From contig JAQMWT010000317.1 in assembly GCA_029834535.1 (NCBI GenBank), forward strand, positions 620,001-684,000: a stretch of DNA of 64,000 nt. Reading direction: 5' to 3'. The position numbers and the translations under genes were made by a program. Numbering within the stretch: the stretch's first letter is position 1; each line of letters begins with the position of its first letter. Shown here piece by piece: positions 49,746-59,535 of this stretch. Origin of the DNA: Chrysophaeum taylorii. Its lineage: Eukaryota; Sar; Pelagophyceae; Pelagomonadales; Pelagomonadaceae. The notes under the pieces were generated by a model that ran no database searches, was not told where the DNA came from, and worked only from the letters and a program-made list of their open reading frames with translations.

Positions 49746-50766
49746 TTAGCACGTCCCGCAGGAGGCGGGGCAGGCCGAATCGGCCAGGATGCCGGAGCCT
49801 TTGGCTTGGCATCGCGGTGTCCACTCGGAGACCCAGAGGCAGTCCTTGCTCGGTTCACCTTCCTTGTACCTGGAAAAAGAAGGTCAGTTTTCGTCGGGGG
49901 TGGTTGGTTTGAAGAGGAAAAACGCACCAGGATGTGGAGTCTTCGCAGGAAGACGAGCCAAGAACTCCGTCGTAGAAGGAGAACATAGAGACGTGCGACT
50001 GGTCGGCGGCGCGCTTCAGGTAGGCATCGGAGAGAAAGTCGGAGAAGCCGTGCGCGGCGCCGGAATAATAGGCCGTCTCCCAGACGGCGACGCTGGCGTT
50101 CGCGAGCTGGTCCTGAACGTCGTAGAGGGCCTGGTCGCCTTGAAAGTCGAGCTGGCCATGATGAATCTGGACTGCAGTGTCCGTGGAGGCGAAACCAGTC
50201 ACATCGGGGAAGGTCGCGTGGAAGACCGCGCAGGCTTCAAAGTCGTCGTAGACGCGAGCGTAGGTCAAGACGACGTTGCCGCCAAAGCAGTATCCGTTGG
50301 CGACAAGGGCGGATTGATTGATGGAGATCTCTTGGGAGGCGACGCCGCCCGGCATGAGCTGCGCGAGGCCGCCGGCGGCGCGCTCGAGGAGGAGCGTCTC
50401 GTTGCCCGTGATCGCGCCCGAGAGCGCTGCCGCCTCGGCGTTGCTCGTCGCGCGGATACCGTAACCGTACATGTCGATTGCGAATGCCGCGTATCCATTT
50501 TCTGCGGCTTGAATCGCGCGGTCCTGTTCGTTCTCGCCGAGGCCGTACCACTGGTGCACGATCATGAGACCCGGGATCTCGCCGGAGAGGGTTGTGGGGT
50601 AGGCGAGGTAGCCCTCGAACACCTCATCGCCGATCGTGTAGTTCAAGGCGAATGCCTCGATGTCCTCGCCTATATGTCCGTCGCGCGAGATCCCGCGGTC
50701 CTTGCGCCGGTATCCCTCCGGACCGTGGGCGGCGACGGCAACCAAGAGAATCAGGTGAACCAACAT
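49746..50766 (-). CDS. Secreted dienelactone-hydrolase-family protein with Cys-rich tail (one intron)
   Basis: Model: complement(join(49746..49869, 49928..50766)), 320 residues. The ATG at 50766 is preferred (the longer frame begins with GTG); a signal peptide follows ('MLVHLILLVAVAAHG'). The alpha/beta-hydrolase core has 'GLMIVHQWYGLGENEQD', the nucleophile 'VANGYCFGG' (Cys, as in DLH), the Asp region 'HHGQLDFQGDQ' and the His in 'GAAHGFSDF'. The 58-bp intron (49870-49927, GTGCGT...TTCCAG) replaces a meaningless tail with a Cys-rich module: 'CEDSTSWYKEGEPSKDC', 'WVSEWTPRC', 'ACPASCGTC'. The module resembles short Cys domains repeated in stramenopile secreted proteins. Likely an extracellular or vacuolar ester/lactone hydrolase. 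Confidence 0.85.
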
Positions 50767-50986
50767 CTTGAATCTTGAATATTTCACGTCTGATTCAGAG
50801 AAAAAAGAAGCTTCTGACGCAGACGCGAAACGAAATGTTTTTGTAATCGAATCACGGTGTTATCAAATAAATCCCTTGATCGAATCTTTTTGTCATTGTT
50901 GCACCTCCTTCCTTCCTTCCTTCCTTCCTTGACTCTAGCCCTACCCATATTCACTCCTAAACCCTACCCAAGGAACCGTTGTGGTT
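50767..50986. promoter_or_regulatory. 220-bp divergent promoter (hydrolase / WD40-like gene)
   Basis: Contains a CTTC tract (about 50903-50929) and the 15-mer ACTCCTAAACCCTAC at 50953-50967, identical to the one abutting the MBL-fold gene's start at 14716. Confidence 0.45.
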
Positions 50987-52475
50987 ATGGGAGGTGGTTC
51001 GAAAACGTTGGTGGAGTTGTGGGGGGCGAAGAAGAAGCGGAAGGTGGAGGAAGCCACCGCAGCAGCAGCCGAAAGGAAGACGATAGTGGACTACTGCGAG
51101 GCGTGGCGCGTTCGGGAGCGACGGTCGCGGCACGAGACGTGGCAGGCCGGGGTCCATCATCACGCCAAGGGAGAATGGACCTCCAAGGTGCTGTGCTCCC
51201 GGCTGCGGTGCCGGGAGCGATGGTCAGAAATGGAGTTTGCGAGCTCCCTGTCGGAGAACCGCATAAGCTGCCTGAGCTTCGACAGCGTCGGGGCGCTGCT
51301 GGCGGTGGGCGCTCAGGACGGTATTCGAGTGTACGAAACGGACGACGCGCCGCGGCAAATTGCGCGGATTCCCCTCGAGAGCGCCGCGAGTGCCGTGGCC
51401 TGGAGCGTGCGAGACGACGCCGAAATTGCCGCCGCTCTCCTCCACGCGCCCGACGTCGTGGTGGTCGACCTCGGCGACGCGGTCGACGCGTGCGAGCGAG
51501 ACTCACGACCACCCCTCAAACGGATCCTCCGGGGGTCCGGCGGCCACTCGGGTCTCGCCTACGTGGTTTCCGACGAGGAACTCCTGGTGGCATGCGGCGC
51601 ACGAGGAAAACTCCGCGCCTGGAAGGGCGACCGTTTCGCGTGGGAACTCGAGATCGCCGCGGGCGCGTCGCGACCCGTCGTCGACGCGTGCTCGCTCGCC
51701 GCGGGCGCCTTTCTGGTTGCCGCGACCCGCGATGTGCTCTCGGTCTGGGACGCGACGAATCGCGAGGTCCGCGGCTTTTTTGGCTCGGGCCTCGAGCCCC
51801 GACGTCTCTGGCGCGCCACTCTCCGCGACTTGGCTTCCGCCGCTCTCGGCTCTCCTTCGGCCGTCGCGTGCGATGCTGTCAAGCCTCATGGACACAGGAT
51901 CGTGCTGGCGGTCCGCTTCGGCGACGCCCGCGACACCTCGGCCGCCGTCCTCCTCGCGGCCGCGACCCACAAGCAACTCCTCTCGGTTTTCGAGGCCGAC
52001 GGCCCTCTCCTCTGCGCACCCTTCTGCGAGCGCGCCCTCGCCACCCGCTTCGCCTGCGTCGCCACCTGCGCGACCCGTCAAGGCACCGCCCTCGCGCTCT
52101 TCCGTCTCGCCCCGGACCGGGCTGCTCGGCACGCCGACTTCAACAACTCCAAGGTCTCCAGGGTCTTCACCCCGCTCAAGGGCCGCTCGACCGCGACCGA
52201 CGCGATCCTCGAAGACGCGCTGTGCGTCCTTTTTCGTCCCGGATCGATACATCAATGGCCTTTTCTGTAGCGTGCCGCTCGACGACGCCCCGACGGCGCT
52301 CGCCGCGCACCCCGACGCCGGCCACCTCGTACTCGCCCTCCCGGGACCGTGCGTGTCGATTCTTTTTTTTTTGGCCTGACCCCTCTCGCGCAGTCGCCTC
52401 ATCTTCCTCTCCACATCCGCCAAAAAGACCACCCCTGAAGACGAGGCTCCAGCGGCCGACGGCGGCGGCTTCTAA
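50987..52475 (+). CDS. WD40-like nuclear protein (two introns near the 3' end)
   Basis: Model: join(50987..52221, 52271..52348, 52394..52475), 464 residues; the ATG at 50987 replaces an upstream GTG. Introns are 49 bp (GTGCGT...CTGTAG) and 45 bp (GTGCGT...GCGCAG). Splicing continues the propeller as 'EDALVPLDDAPTALAAHPDA', 'GHLVLALPGPRLIFLSTSAK' and gives a stop 10 bp from the FEN1 stop. The N-terminus 'TLVELWGAKKKRKVEE' has a classic basic nuclear signal and a hydrophobic motif loosely like a PCNA-interaction box. Repeats such as 'ISCLSFDSVGALLAVGAQDGIRVYE' and 'ELLVACGARGKLRAWKG' are WD40-like. Function unknown; its convergent neighbour is FEN1. Confidence 0.72.
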
Positions 52476-52485
52476 CGCGAGCCGC

Positions 52486-54027
52486 TTACTCGCTCGCCTG
52501 CTTCCCGAAAAACGCGGTGATCCGCGCACCCGGCGGCGCCAGTGCCGGCGACGTTTTCTTTTTCTTCTTCTTTGTTGTCGATGGAGCCTTCGAGGACGGT
52601 GTGGAGGGCGCCTTTTTTTTGGGCGTCGCAGTCTGTTCGCGTTCGGGGGGCGGAGTAGAAGGAACGGCCTCCGGTTCTTCTTCCTGTCGTCGTCGTCGTT
52701 CTAGGGAGGTGGGGGTCGCAGCAGCGGGGGCCACACCGCCACCCTCCCCCCCGACGGGCGCCTCCACCTCGAGAAGCTTGGCGGCATCATCATCGCCGTC
52801 GTCGTCGTCGTCGTCCTTTGGAGGCGTCTCGGCATCGAGCTGGCGCTTTTTCCCGGCGGCGATTGTGGTCGTCGGCTTGAAGAAGGTGTCAAGGCGGCGC
52901 TGGGGTTTGGCGTCGCGGGCCTTCCTGAGGCGAGCGATAAGCCTGTGGACGCGGTCCTCCGCGAAGCCGTGGGTCTCGACCAAAAAATTTTTGAGATTAT
53001 CGTAGTCGGGTTGCGACAAGGCGAGGTCGACGGTCCGACCGTCGACGACCTCCGGCGAGAGAAAGAGGGTGCGCGCCGCCGCGTAGTCCCAGTCCTGGGG
53101 GACGAGGAGTCGGCCGCTCGACGTCGTCGATGCCCCGCGTTTCTTGGGGAGCGGCGCCGAGTCTTGGCGGCGTTGCACGGCCGACTCGAGAGCGCCGCCG
53201 TGTGCCTCTAGGGTCTTGATGGCCGTCGCCGGACCGACGCCGGGGAGGTGCTCGAGGTAGTCGCAGCCACACAAGATGCAAAAGTCGACGAAGCGGCGCA
53301 TTCTGGTATCGTCGTCGTCGTCGTCCCGGTGGAAGACCTTGGGCTTGGTTTCGGCGAGCTCGGCGAGCACCGCTCCGAGTCGAATCTCGACAGCCGGTCG
53401 CGGCGAGCCGGCGCGCGCCCCTTCGACGTCAAACAGATTCTTTATCATGACGGGAGCTCCAAAGGTCAACGCGTCCATATCCTCGGTTACGGCCGCGTGC
53501 GCGAGGTCGACCTTGACGAGCTCCGCGCACGACGCTTCTGCCTCGCCCGGCGCCTCGACGACCGGAACGCCCATGAGTCGCAGCAGCTGCTTCACGTCGT
53601 CGTTGTGCCTGGGGGTCACTCTGGTAGCCGCCGACGCCGCTTTGTACACGTCCTCCGCCGTCGCGGTCTCGTCCCCCGTCGCCTTCTCGTACGCCTCCGT
53701 AGCCTCTTTCTTCCGCTTCGATCGCTCGCGCAATGTCCCTGCCTTGAGCGCCGGCGACGGTCCGTCGAACACGAACACCGGTTTCACACCCGCCTCCAGC
53801 AGCTTCACCGTGCGGTTCGCGAACCCCTGGATGTGCGAAGTCGCCTCGCCTGCTGCGTTGCTCAAGTTCGACGCGATCGACCCCGTGCGGATCGCGGCGA
53901 GAAACTGGTACAAGTGGGTCGACGCGTCCAGGGCGAGCGTCCGACCCACAAACTGACCCAGCTCCTTTTCGCTCATGCTCCCCGGCGCGGATTCCTTCAG
54001 GAATCCCATCAACGACTTGATGCCCAT
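52486..54027 (-). CDS. FEN1: Flap endonuclease 1
   Basis: 513 residues; the family norm is about 380, and the excess is mostly in the tail. XPG-N: 'MGIKSLMGFLKESAPGSMSE' and 'LALDASTHLYQFL' (Asp34). XPG-I: 'FVFDGPSPALK' (Asp88), 'APGEAEASCAELV' (Glu162, Glu164), 'TEDMDALTFG' (Asp183, Asp185). H2TH/H3TH: 'ILCGCDYLEHLPGVGP'. A canonical PIP box, QRRLDTFFK, is at 376-384. The tail is acidic then Lys/Thr/Pro-rich and ends with 'ARITAFFGK' (501-509), a second PIP-like motif without the Gln. It also carries a six-Asp insertion at 235-240. It cleaves 5' flaps in Okazaki-fragment and base-excision repair in the nucleus. Confidence 0.95.
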   Translation of the reverse strand: MGIKSLMGFLKESAPGSMSEKELGQFVGRTLALDASTHLYQFLAAIRTGSIASNLSNAAGEATSHIQGFANRTVKLLEAGVKPVFVFDGPSPALKAGTLRERSKRKKEATEAYEKATGDETATAEDVYKAASAATRVTPRHNDDVKQLLRLMGVPVVEAPGEAEASCAELVKVDLAHAAVTEDMDALTFGAPVMIKNLFDVEGARAGSPRPAVEIRLGAVLAELAETKPKVFHRDDDDDDTRMRRFVDFCILCGCDYLEHLPGVGPATAIKTLEAHGGALESAVQRRQDSAPLPKKRGASTTSSGRLLVPQDWDYAAARTLFLSPEVVDGRTVDLALSQPDYDNLKNFLVETHGFAEDRVHRLIARLRKARDAKPQRRLDTFFKPTTTIAAGKKRQLDAETPPKDDDDDDGDDDAAKLLEVEAPVGGEGGGVAPAAATPTSLERRRRQEEEPEAVPSTPPPEREQTATPKKKAPSTPSSKAPSTTKKKKKKTSPALAPPGARITAFFGKQASE

Positions 54028-55511
54028 CTTTCTTCTCTTCTATGAATCGGTCCGTTGCGAAGGGAGGAGCCGTTGCCAGGAGACATGATGAAAGCCGTTC
54101 AACGGCTCGCAGCCCCTCAGAGAAAACAACAACAACAATATGGTCATCTTTCATTACGTCCAAGGGTGTCGCGACCGACCACCTATGGCGGCGGCATCCA
54201 TCCTCCTCCTTAACAAAAAGAACGCCAACCAGGGGAGGTTGGGAGCACCTGCGCCCACGACGATCGAGACCTCGCCATGCCGCAGAACGAGTCGTGCGAT
54301 TTCCGTCACGGCCGCCAAGCCTTCACCGTCCTCGACAAGCCCGAGGTCACCATCGTCTGTGACCTCCTGCCTCCTATGACCAGGAGGGCTGAAAGATCTA
54401 GCGCGTCCATTCTCCGCGAGTATTGACATCCCCGCCTTTGTGCGAGTCTCCGGCCATCCCCGAGCTCGGGGATGGCCGGAGACTCGCGTCGATCGAGCCC
54501 AAGGCTGCCAAGGTTAGCACTTTAGCGACGCTGCTCCAGACAGACGCCGCTCTTGACGTCGGCTCCCGGCGGTCGCTGCCTCCTTCCGCGCTGCCGCCTA
54601 CGGCAGCGGTAGCCAGCCGCGTCTCCCCGACGCCGATCAACGAATGCTATCGTAAGTGGCGAGCCCATCTCCAACTTGCAACTGTCATTGGAGCGGCGCG
54701 GCCCGCGTTCAAAGAAAGAAAGTCCTCTGCTGCGACGACTATTTATTTCCGTGCTTGCCGCAGCTCTGGCGGCGGCGGCTGGAACCCCGAATACCAGCAG
54801 CTTGGCAATCGGCTGTCCGAAGTTGCGGATTCTTGATTGACCTCCGGTGGCATGGCTCGCTCGAATTAGCCGCTTCTGCGGAAAGGAAACCTCCTGCTGC
54901 CCCGCCCCCGAAGACCTGACGCTCTCTCTCTCTCTCATAGAAATTTATCCCCGCATTATTTCTATATAATTGTCCCTCGCCGAGTGGTTTAGTGAATAAT
55001 TTTGCCACCCCGCAGGACAGGAGTCAAGAAAAGTGTGGTGGTTGGTTCGGGCTGGTAGCCCGAAGGAAGGGAAACGCGCCGTCCGTTTTCGACATCGGCG
55101 CATCAACGAAACTCCCTCGGGTAATAATAGTAGTAGTAGTAGTAGTAATACCGGTGGGTGTGGGCTTGCGTTCGTTGGACCCCTCCCTCCAAGAATCGAG
55201 GGTCGGTCGAGGCAGCAGACGTGCGCAGTCGTTCGGTGTCGAGGCAGACTCGTGCGCCCAGTCGCGTTTGTTCGAGAGAGTACGGACTCACGCGTCGTCG
55301 TCGTCGTCGTCGTCGTCAAGCACCCCGAGGCGTCGTCGTTGGAGTTGGAGAGGGAAAGAAATCGAGAATTGCGTCGCGCGGCCGACTAGGAAGAGGATTT
55401 TTTTCGGCCGGCGACGCGGATTCGCGCGGCGGTCGATGTTGGACGGACGGAAGGAAGGAAGGAAGGAAGGAAGGGGTGGATAATATAATACGAGAGAGCG
55501 CGAGAAGATCG
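54028..55511. other. Intergenic with perfect palindrome, no gene supported
   Basis: About 1.5 kb between two minus-strand genes. It includes a 46-bp perfect palindrome (54442-54487), a small hairpin at 54589-54608 (arms CGCTGCCG/CGGCAGCG), another at 55046-55064 (arms TTCGGGC/GCCCGAA), and a GAAG tract (about 55450-55476). Frames are mostly low-complexity. Confidence 0.55.
54442..54487. repeat. 46-bp perfect palindrome
   Basis: Left arm 54442-54464 (GCGAGTCTCCGG...CCGAG) and right arm 54465-54487 are exact reverse complements with no spacer, centred on GAGCTC. Confidence 0.97.
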
Positions 55512-57383
55512 TCAGCCGGTTCGGGTGACGAGTCGGTCGCGCTCGCTCGGAGGACGGAAAACGGGGCGCGAAGGTGATTGGTCCTGGTCCGAAGTATTTT
55601 GGGGGTCGGCGGCGCGGCGGCGGGCCCTCGAGTTGCTGCGCGAGGAACTGCGGAAGGCGGATCGCGCGGCGCGCGAGGCCCTCGGCTGGCGGCCTCTGCG
55701 ACCGTTGGCGTCGTCGGGCGGCGGGTCGTCGGCGCCGTTCGGGGGGGCGCCGGCGGCGGCGCCGACCTTGGAGGAGGCGTCGTCGTCGGCGACGGGGGGC
55801 GCGGGGCGGAGGGGCGGCGTGGTGATGCGCGGGGGCGGGAGCGGGGGGTAGTCGTGGCGCTGGCGGCGGTGATTGTTTAGTCTGACGAAGCCGTCGCCTT
55901 CGGAGGGCACCGGTTCGCCAGTGATGTCCTCGTAGATGCGCGAGAGCTGGGCGAAAATCTCCTCGAAGTCTGGTCTTTCGGCGGGGTTTTCGGACCAGCA
56001 GGCCTTCATGACGTGGTTCCAGGGGCAACCGGGGGGGAGCGGGGGTCGCATGCCCTCGTTGGCGACCTTGGAGATGATCTGCGCGGCCGAGAGCGCCGCG
56101 TACACCTCCTCGCGGGTCGCGAGCTCCCACAAAACGATGCCAAAGGCGTAGACGTCGATGCGCTCGGAGCCCTTGGCGTCCTTGATGAGTTCGGGTGCGA
56201 GCCAGCACGTGGTCCCGACGCCGTGCGTCATGGTGCGAGAGAAGTTGGGCGACATGGCGACGGCGCGGGCCGAGCCCCAGTCGCCGATGCGGACCTTCAT
56301 GGCGCCGTTCTGGTCGACGACAAAGAGGTTGTGACTCTTGAGGTCGCGGTGCACGATGGGCGAGTCGCGGGTGTGGAGGTAGAGCATGCCCTCGGCGACG
56401 TCTATGGCCATGCGGAGGCGGAGCTCGGCGGGGAGCGGGATGGCCGGGTCGTCGAGGACTTGGCGGAGCGAGCCGTAGGCGCAGAGCTCGGAGACGATCC
56501 AGATCGCCTGGGCGGTCAAGGAGCAGCCGTAGAGCTGGAGGATCTTGGGGTGCCGGAGGTACGCCATGATGCCCGCCTCGCCGACGATTTCCTCGATGAT
56601 GTCTCGTCTGTGCATCGAACCGCCCGCGAAGGCCGCCTGCGCGAGGACGAACTCCTTCACGGCGACGGCCGACGTCTGCCAGGTCGCGCTCCAGACGCGG
56701 CCGAAGGATCCCTCGCCGATCACCTCGTGGAGCGTGATTTCGCTCGGGTCGATCATCACCAGCGAGTGCCGGTTGACGAGGTGTCGCGCGCGCATCGCGC
56801 GCTCGTAAGCGTCCGAGAATTCGAAGTCGAGGTCGGGCGCGAACCCGTAGGACAGCATCTGGAGGGAAATTCCGTTTGACTTTTTGCGCGGTCGAGCGTC
56901 GCCCGCGAGCAGCGAGAGCCGCCGCCGCCGGCTCCAGCACAGCAGCAGCACGCCGGCGCATCCCGCGCTCAGGATGGCCGTCGCGATCGACTTGAGGATC
57001 CACGCCAACGACCGCGCGCTCGTCGAGCCGTCCCCCGAATTCTGGCGCCCGGAAGACGCGCCGTCGCCCGCGTCTCCGTACCGCCGCGCCGACACCATCG
57101 CGATCGCCGTCACCTTGCCCTGCCACACGGCCTGCGCGGGGTCGCGCCCCGCGAACCCGCGAACGAATGGCCCGAGCTTGGCGTCGCGTCGCCACACCAC
57201 CAGCGGCGGCTCGCCCGTGAACTCGCCCCCAACCAAAACGCACCCGGCGAGCGGACCCGCGCCCGCCGCGAGCGCGTAGATCGTCCCGTTCAGTCCGCGC
57301 CACCCGGGGAGCCACTCCCACGCGTAGTAGTACACCTCGGTCGGCTCCACCGCCGGCCTACGATCCGACGACGACGACGACGA

Positions 57384-57414
<31 letters not shown>

Positions 57415-57534
57415 CCGGCGTGCGACGTCAGGCGCCGCCGCCGCCGTCCTCGTCGTCGCAGCAACAGCCTCCGCCGATGTTTGTTGTCTCTCGAAGATGA
57501 GGACTCGTCCTCGCTCTCGCTCTCTCGTAGGTTA

Positions 57535-57568
<34 letters not shown>

Positions 57569-58964
57569 GAACGGTCGAACCGTCGTCGCCCGGACCGTCG
57601 TCGTCATCCCTGGCCGGCGGCGGCCGTCCCCCGTTGTCGTCGGTGCTGCCGTTGTCCGGAACGACGGGCGTGTAGGTGGTCTCGACGAAGCGCGAGTAGC
57701 GCGCTATCGCGGCCGTGGCGTTGCCGTTGGCGGTCTGCCACCAACTCGACGAGTCGGCAGCGCGGCCGGCCGCGTAGAGCGTGCTGCCGTCGAAGAGCAG
57801 GGAGATGGGGTAATTGCCGTCGAGCTCAAAGGTAGGGGGCTGCACGCACTTCCAGCCAGTGCGCGTGCGAACCCCCGAGGACCAGGGATTCGAGGCCATG
57901 CCGACCGCGTACTCGCCGAGCGCGCGGCAGGCCAGGCTCGTCGTCTGGTCGCCGACCCTGTCGAACTGGCCGGCGACGTAGAGCTTGCCGCGGTCGGGGT
58001 CGAGGGCGAGCGAGACGCAGCGCGCCGGAACCGAACCGTCGCCGATCCAGAGCGAGCCGCCCTCGAAGGGCCGGAGCCCGTCGACCTCCGACCACTCGGC
58101 GATCGCCGAGGAGGCCGCCCGGGTCGGCGCGCCGTCGTCGCCCGACTTGCGCTCGTCTCTCACCTCGAATCTCCCGCCCACGAAGAGGCGGTGCTCCCTG
58201 CGCGCGTACGCGAGCGCGAGGACAGCCGGCTCGCCGACCGGCGACGAGATCGTCGTGCTCCCCCGGAGCGGGGTCCAGAGGGTGCGTCGCGCGTCGAAAC
58301 GCGCGAGGTGACGCACGCTCACGAAGCTCGAACCGTCCCAGATTCGCGAGCTAAAGCTCCCGCCCACAAAGAGGTCGCCGCCCTCGCCGAGCTCGGCCGC
58401 GAAGATCTTGGTCGCCGGGTCCGAAGCCCGCGAACACAGCCCGCTCTCCCCCACGCGCTCCAACGCTTCCTTTGGCGTATGCCGCATCCCTACCCACCGC
58501 CCGAGCGAGCAGTACTGCGACTGCGATTGCTCAGAGATGCTGTCGAACTGGCCCGCGACGAACACCTCGTCCCCCGCCTCGCTCTCGTTCACCAAAAGCG
58601 CATACACCTCCGCGCCGCTCCCCGAGGAATCCCCGTACACGAACAGCTTGGGCTCGAACTCCTTTGTCCACGCGTGGTCCGAGACGCCGTACTGCGCCAG
58701 GTGCACGCCCCGCTCCAACCCGATCGAAAAGTTCCCGCCGACCAAAATCACGTCCTCCTCGTCGACCTTGCTGTCGCTCGACGAGTGCGACTTTCTCGAC
58801 GTATCCTCCCACCGCGACAGTCGCATCAGTTGCCGCCGCACGACCGTCCGCCGCCGCCGCGCTACATATCTCGACCGCTCCACGCCCCCCACCAGCAAGA
58901 TACACAGCCCGCCGCATACGACCGACCGCCACCGTCGCTCGGGCGGCTGCCGCCGATCCCTCAT
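55512..58964 (-). CDS. Receptor-like TKL protein kinase with beta-propeller-like ectodomain
   Basis: 1150 residues. N-terminal hydrophobic signal/anchor (about 15-28). The ectodomain has seven recurrences of an [LVI]x-V-[GA]-G-x-F strand: 'VILVGGNFS', 'VFVAGQFDS', 'LFVGGSFSS', 'LFVGGRFEV', 'LYVAGQFDR', 'LYAAGRAAD', 'VLVGGEFTG'. These resemble RAX2/delta-60-type repeats and would suit a seven-bladed propeller. Asp-, Ser- and Asn-rich inserts interrupt it. A membrane segment lies about 658-680 ('ILKSIATAILSAGCAGVLLL'). Kinase about 738-1015: 'IGEGSFGRVWSA', 'VAVKEF', 'HRDLKSHN', DWG in place of DFG, 'GTTCWLAPEL'. All catalytic residues are kept, so it should be active. The tail is Pro/Arg-rich. 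Ligand unknown. Confidence 0.87.
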
Positions 58965-59535
58965 CGCTCGAGTGTCAGGAGGACGAACATCCCCATGATG
59001 ACATCCATGCGCGCGCCTCCTTTTCCCCCTACGGTACTCTACTCATTACGTCGGGCCCCTTGAACCTGGGTCCCACTGCGATTTATGTGTCGTAAATCAA
59101 GGGGGAACCGATCTGATAACACTTCTTCGCGCCGATGTTATGGGCCCATCGGCCGAACCAGCAAAAAACTTCTTTTCCGTACGAACGTAGGTAGGTAGGT
59201 AGGTAGGTGCACACTCTAGAAACAACTCGCCTCGCTTCATTCTCCTGAGGACCCCGGCGCACGCACGCACCACGGCCAACCAATCCCGTGATCAGCTCAA
59301 TAAGACGGTAGATCGAGGAGCTCGCGGTTGTTGCCATCACGGTCGGTGCGCATATTATTATTTTTTTTTCAGCAAAAAGAGGGCGGCTTTTATTAATTAT
59401 TATTATTTTGTATCCAAGAGACAAAAAAAGCGAGCACCACCCCCTCAAAATAAAATAAATAAAATAAAATGAAATGAAAACAAATGAAACAAAACAAAAT
59501 GAATCCAGCGGATCGTTTTTCTACAAGACACAAAG
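58965..59535. other. Divergent intergenic region; possible small frame
   Basis: Lies between the divergent kinase and OSCA-like genes. A minus-strand frame ending at 59083 ('CWFGRWAHNIGAKKCYQIG' near its end) has gene-like composition. It also contains a GTAG tract (59187-59206) and no known domain, so it is not called as a gene. AAATG/AAAATA-rich DNA precedes 59536. Confidence 0.4.

Noticed and set aside
55288-57321. 677-residue minus-strand frame overlapping the kinase gene
   Set aside because: Arg/Ala-rich frame shadow; the kinase motifs lie in the other frame.
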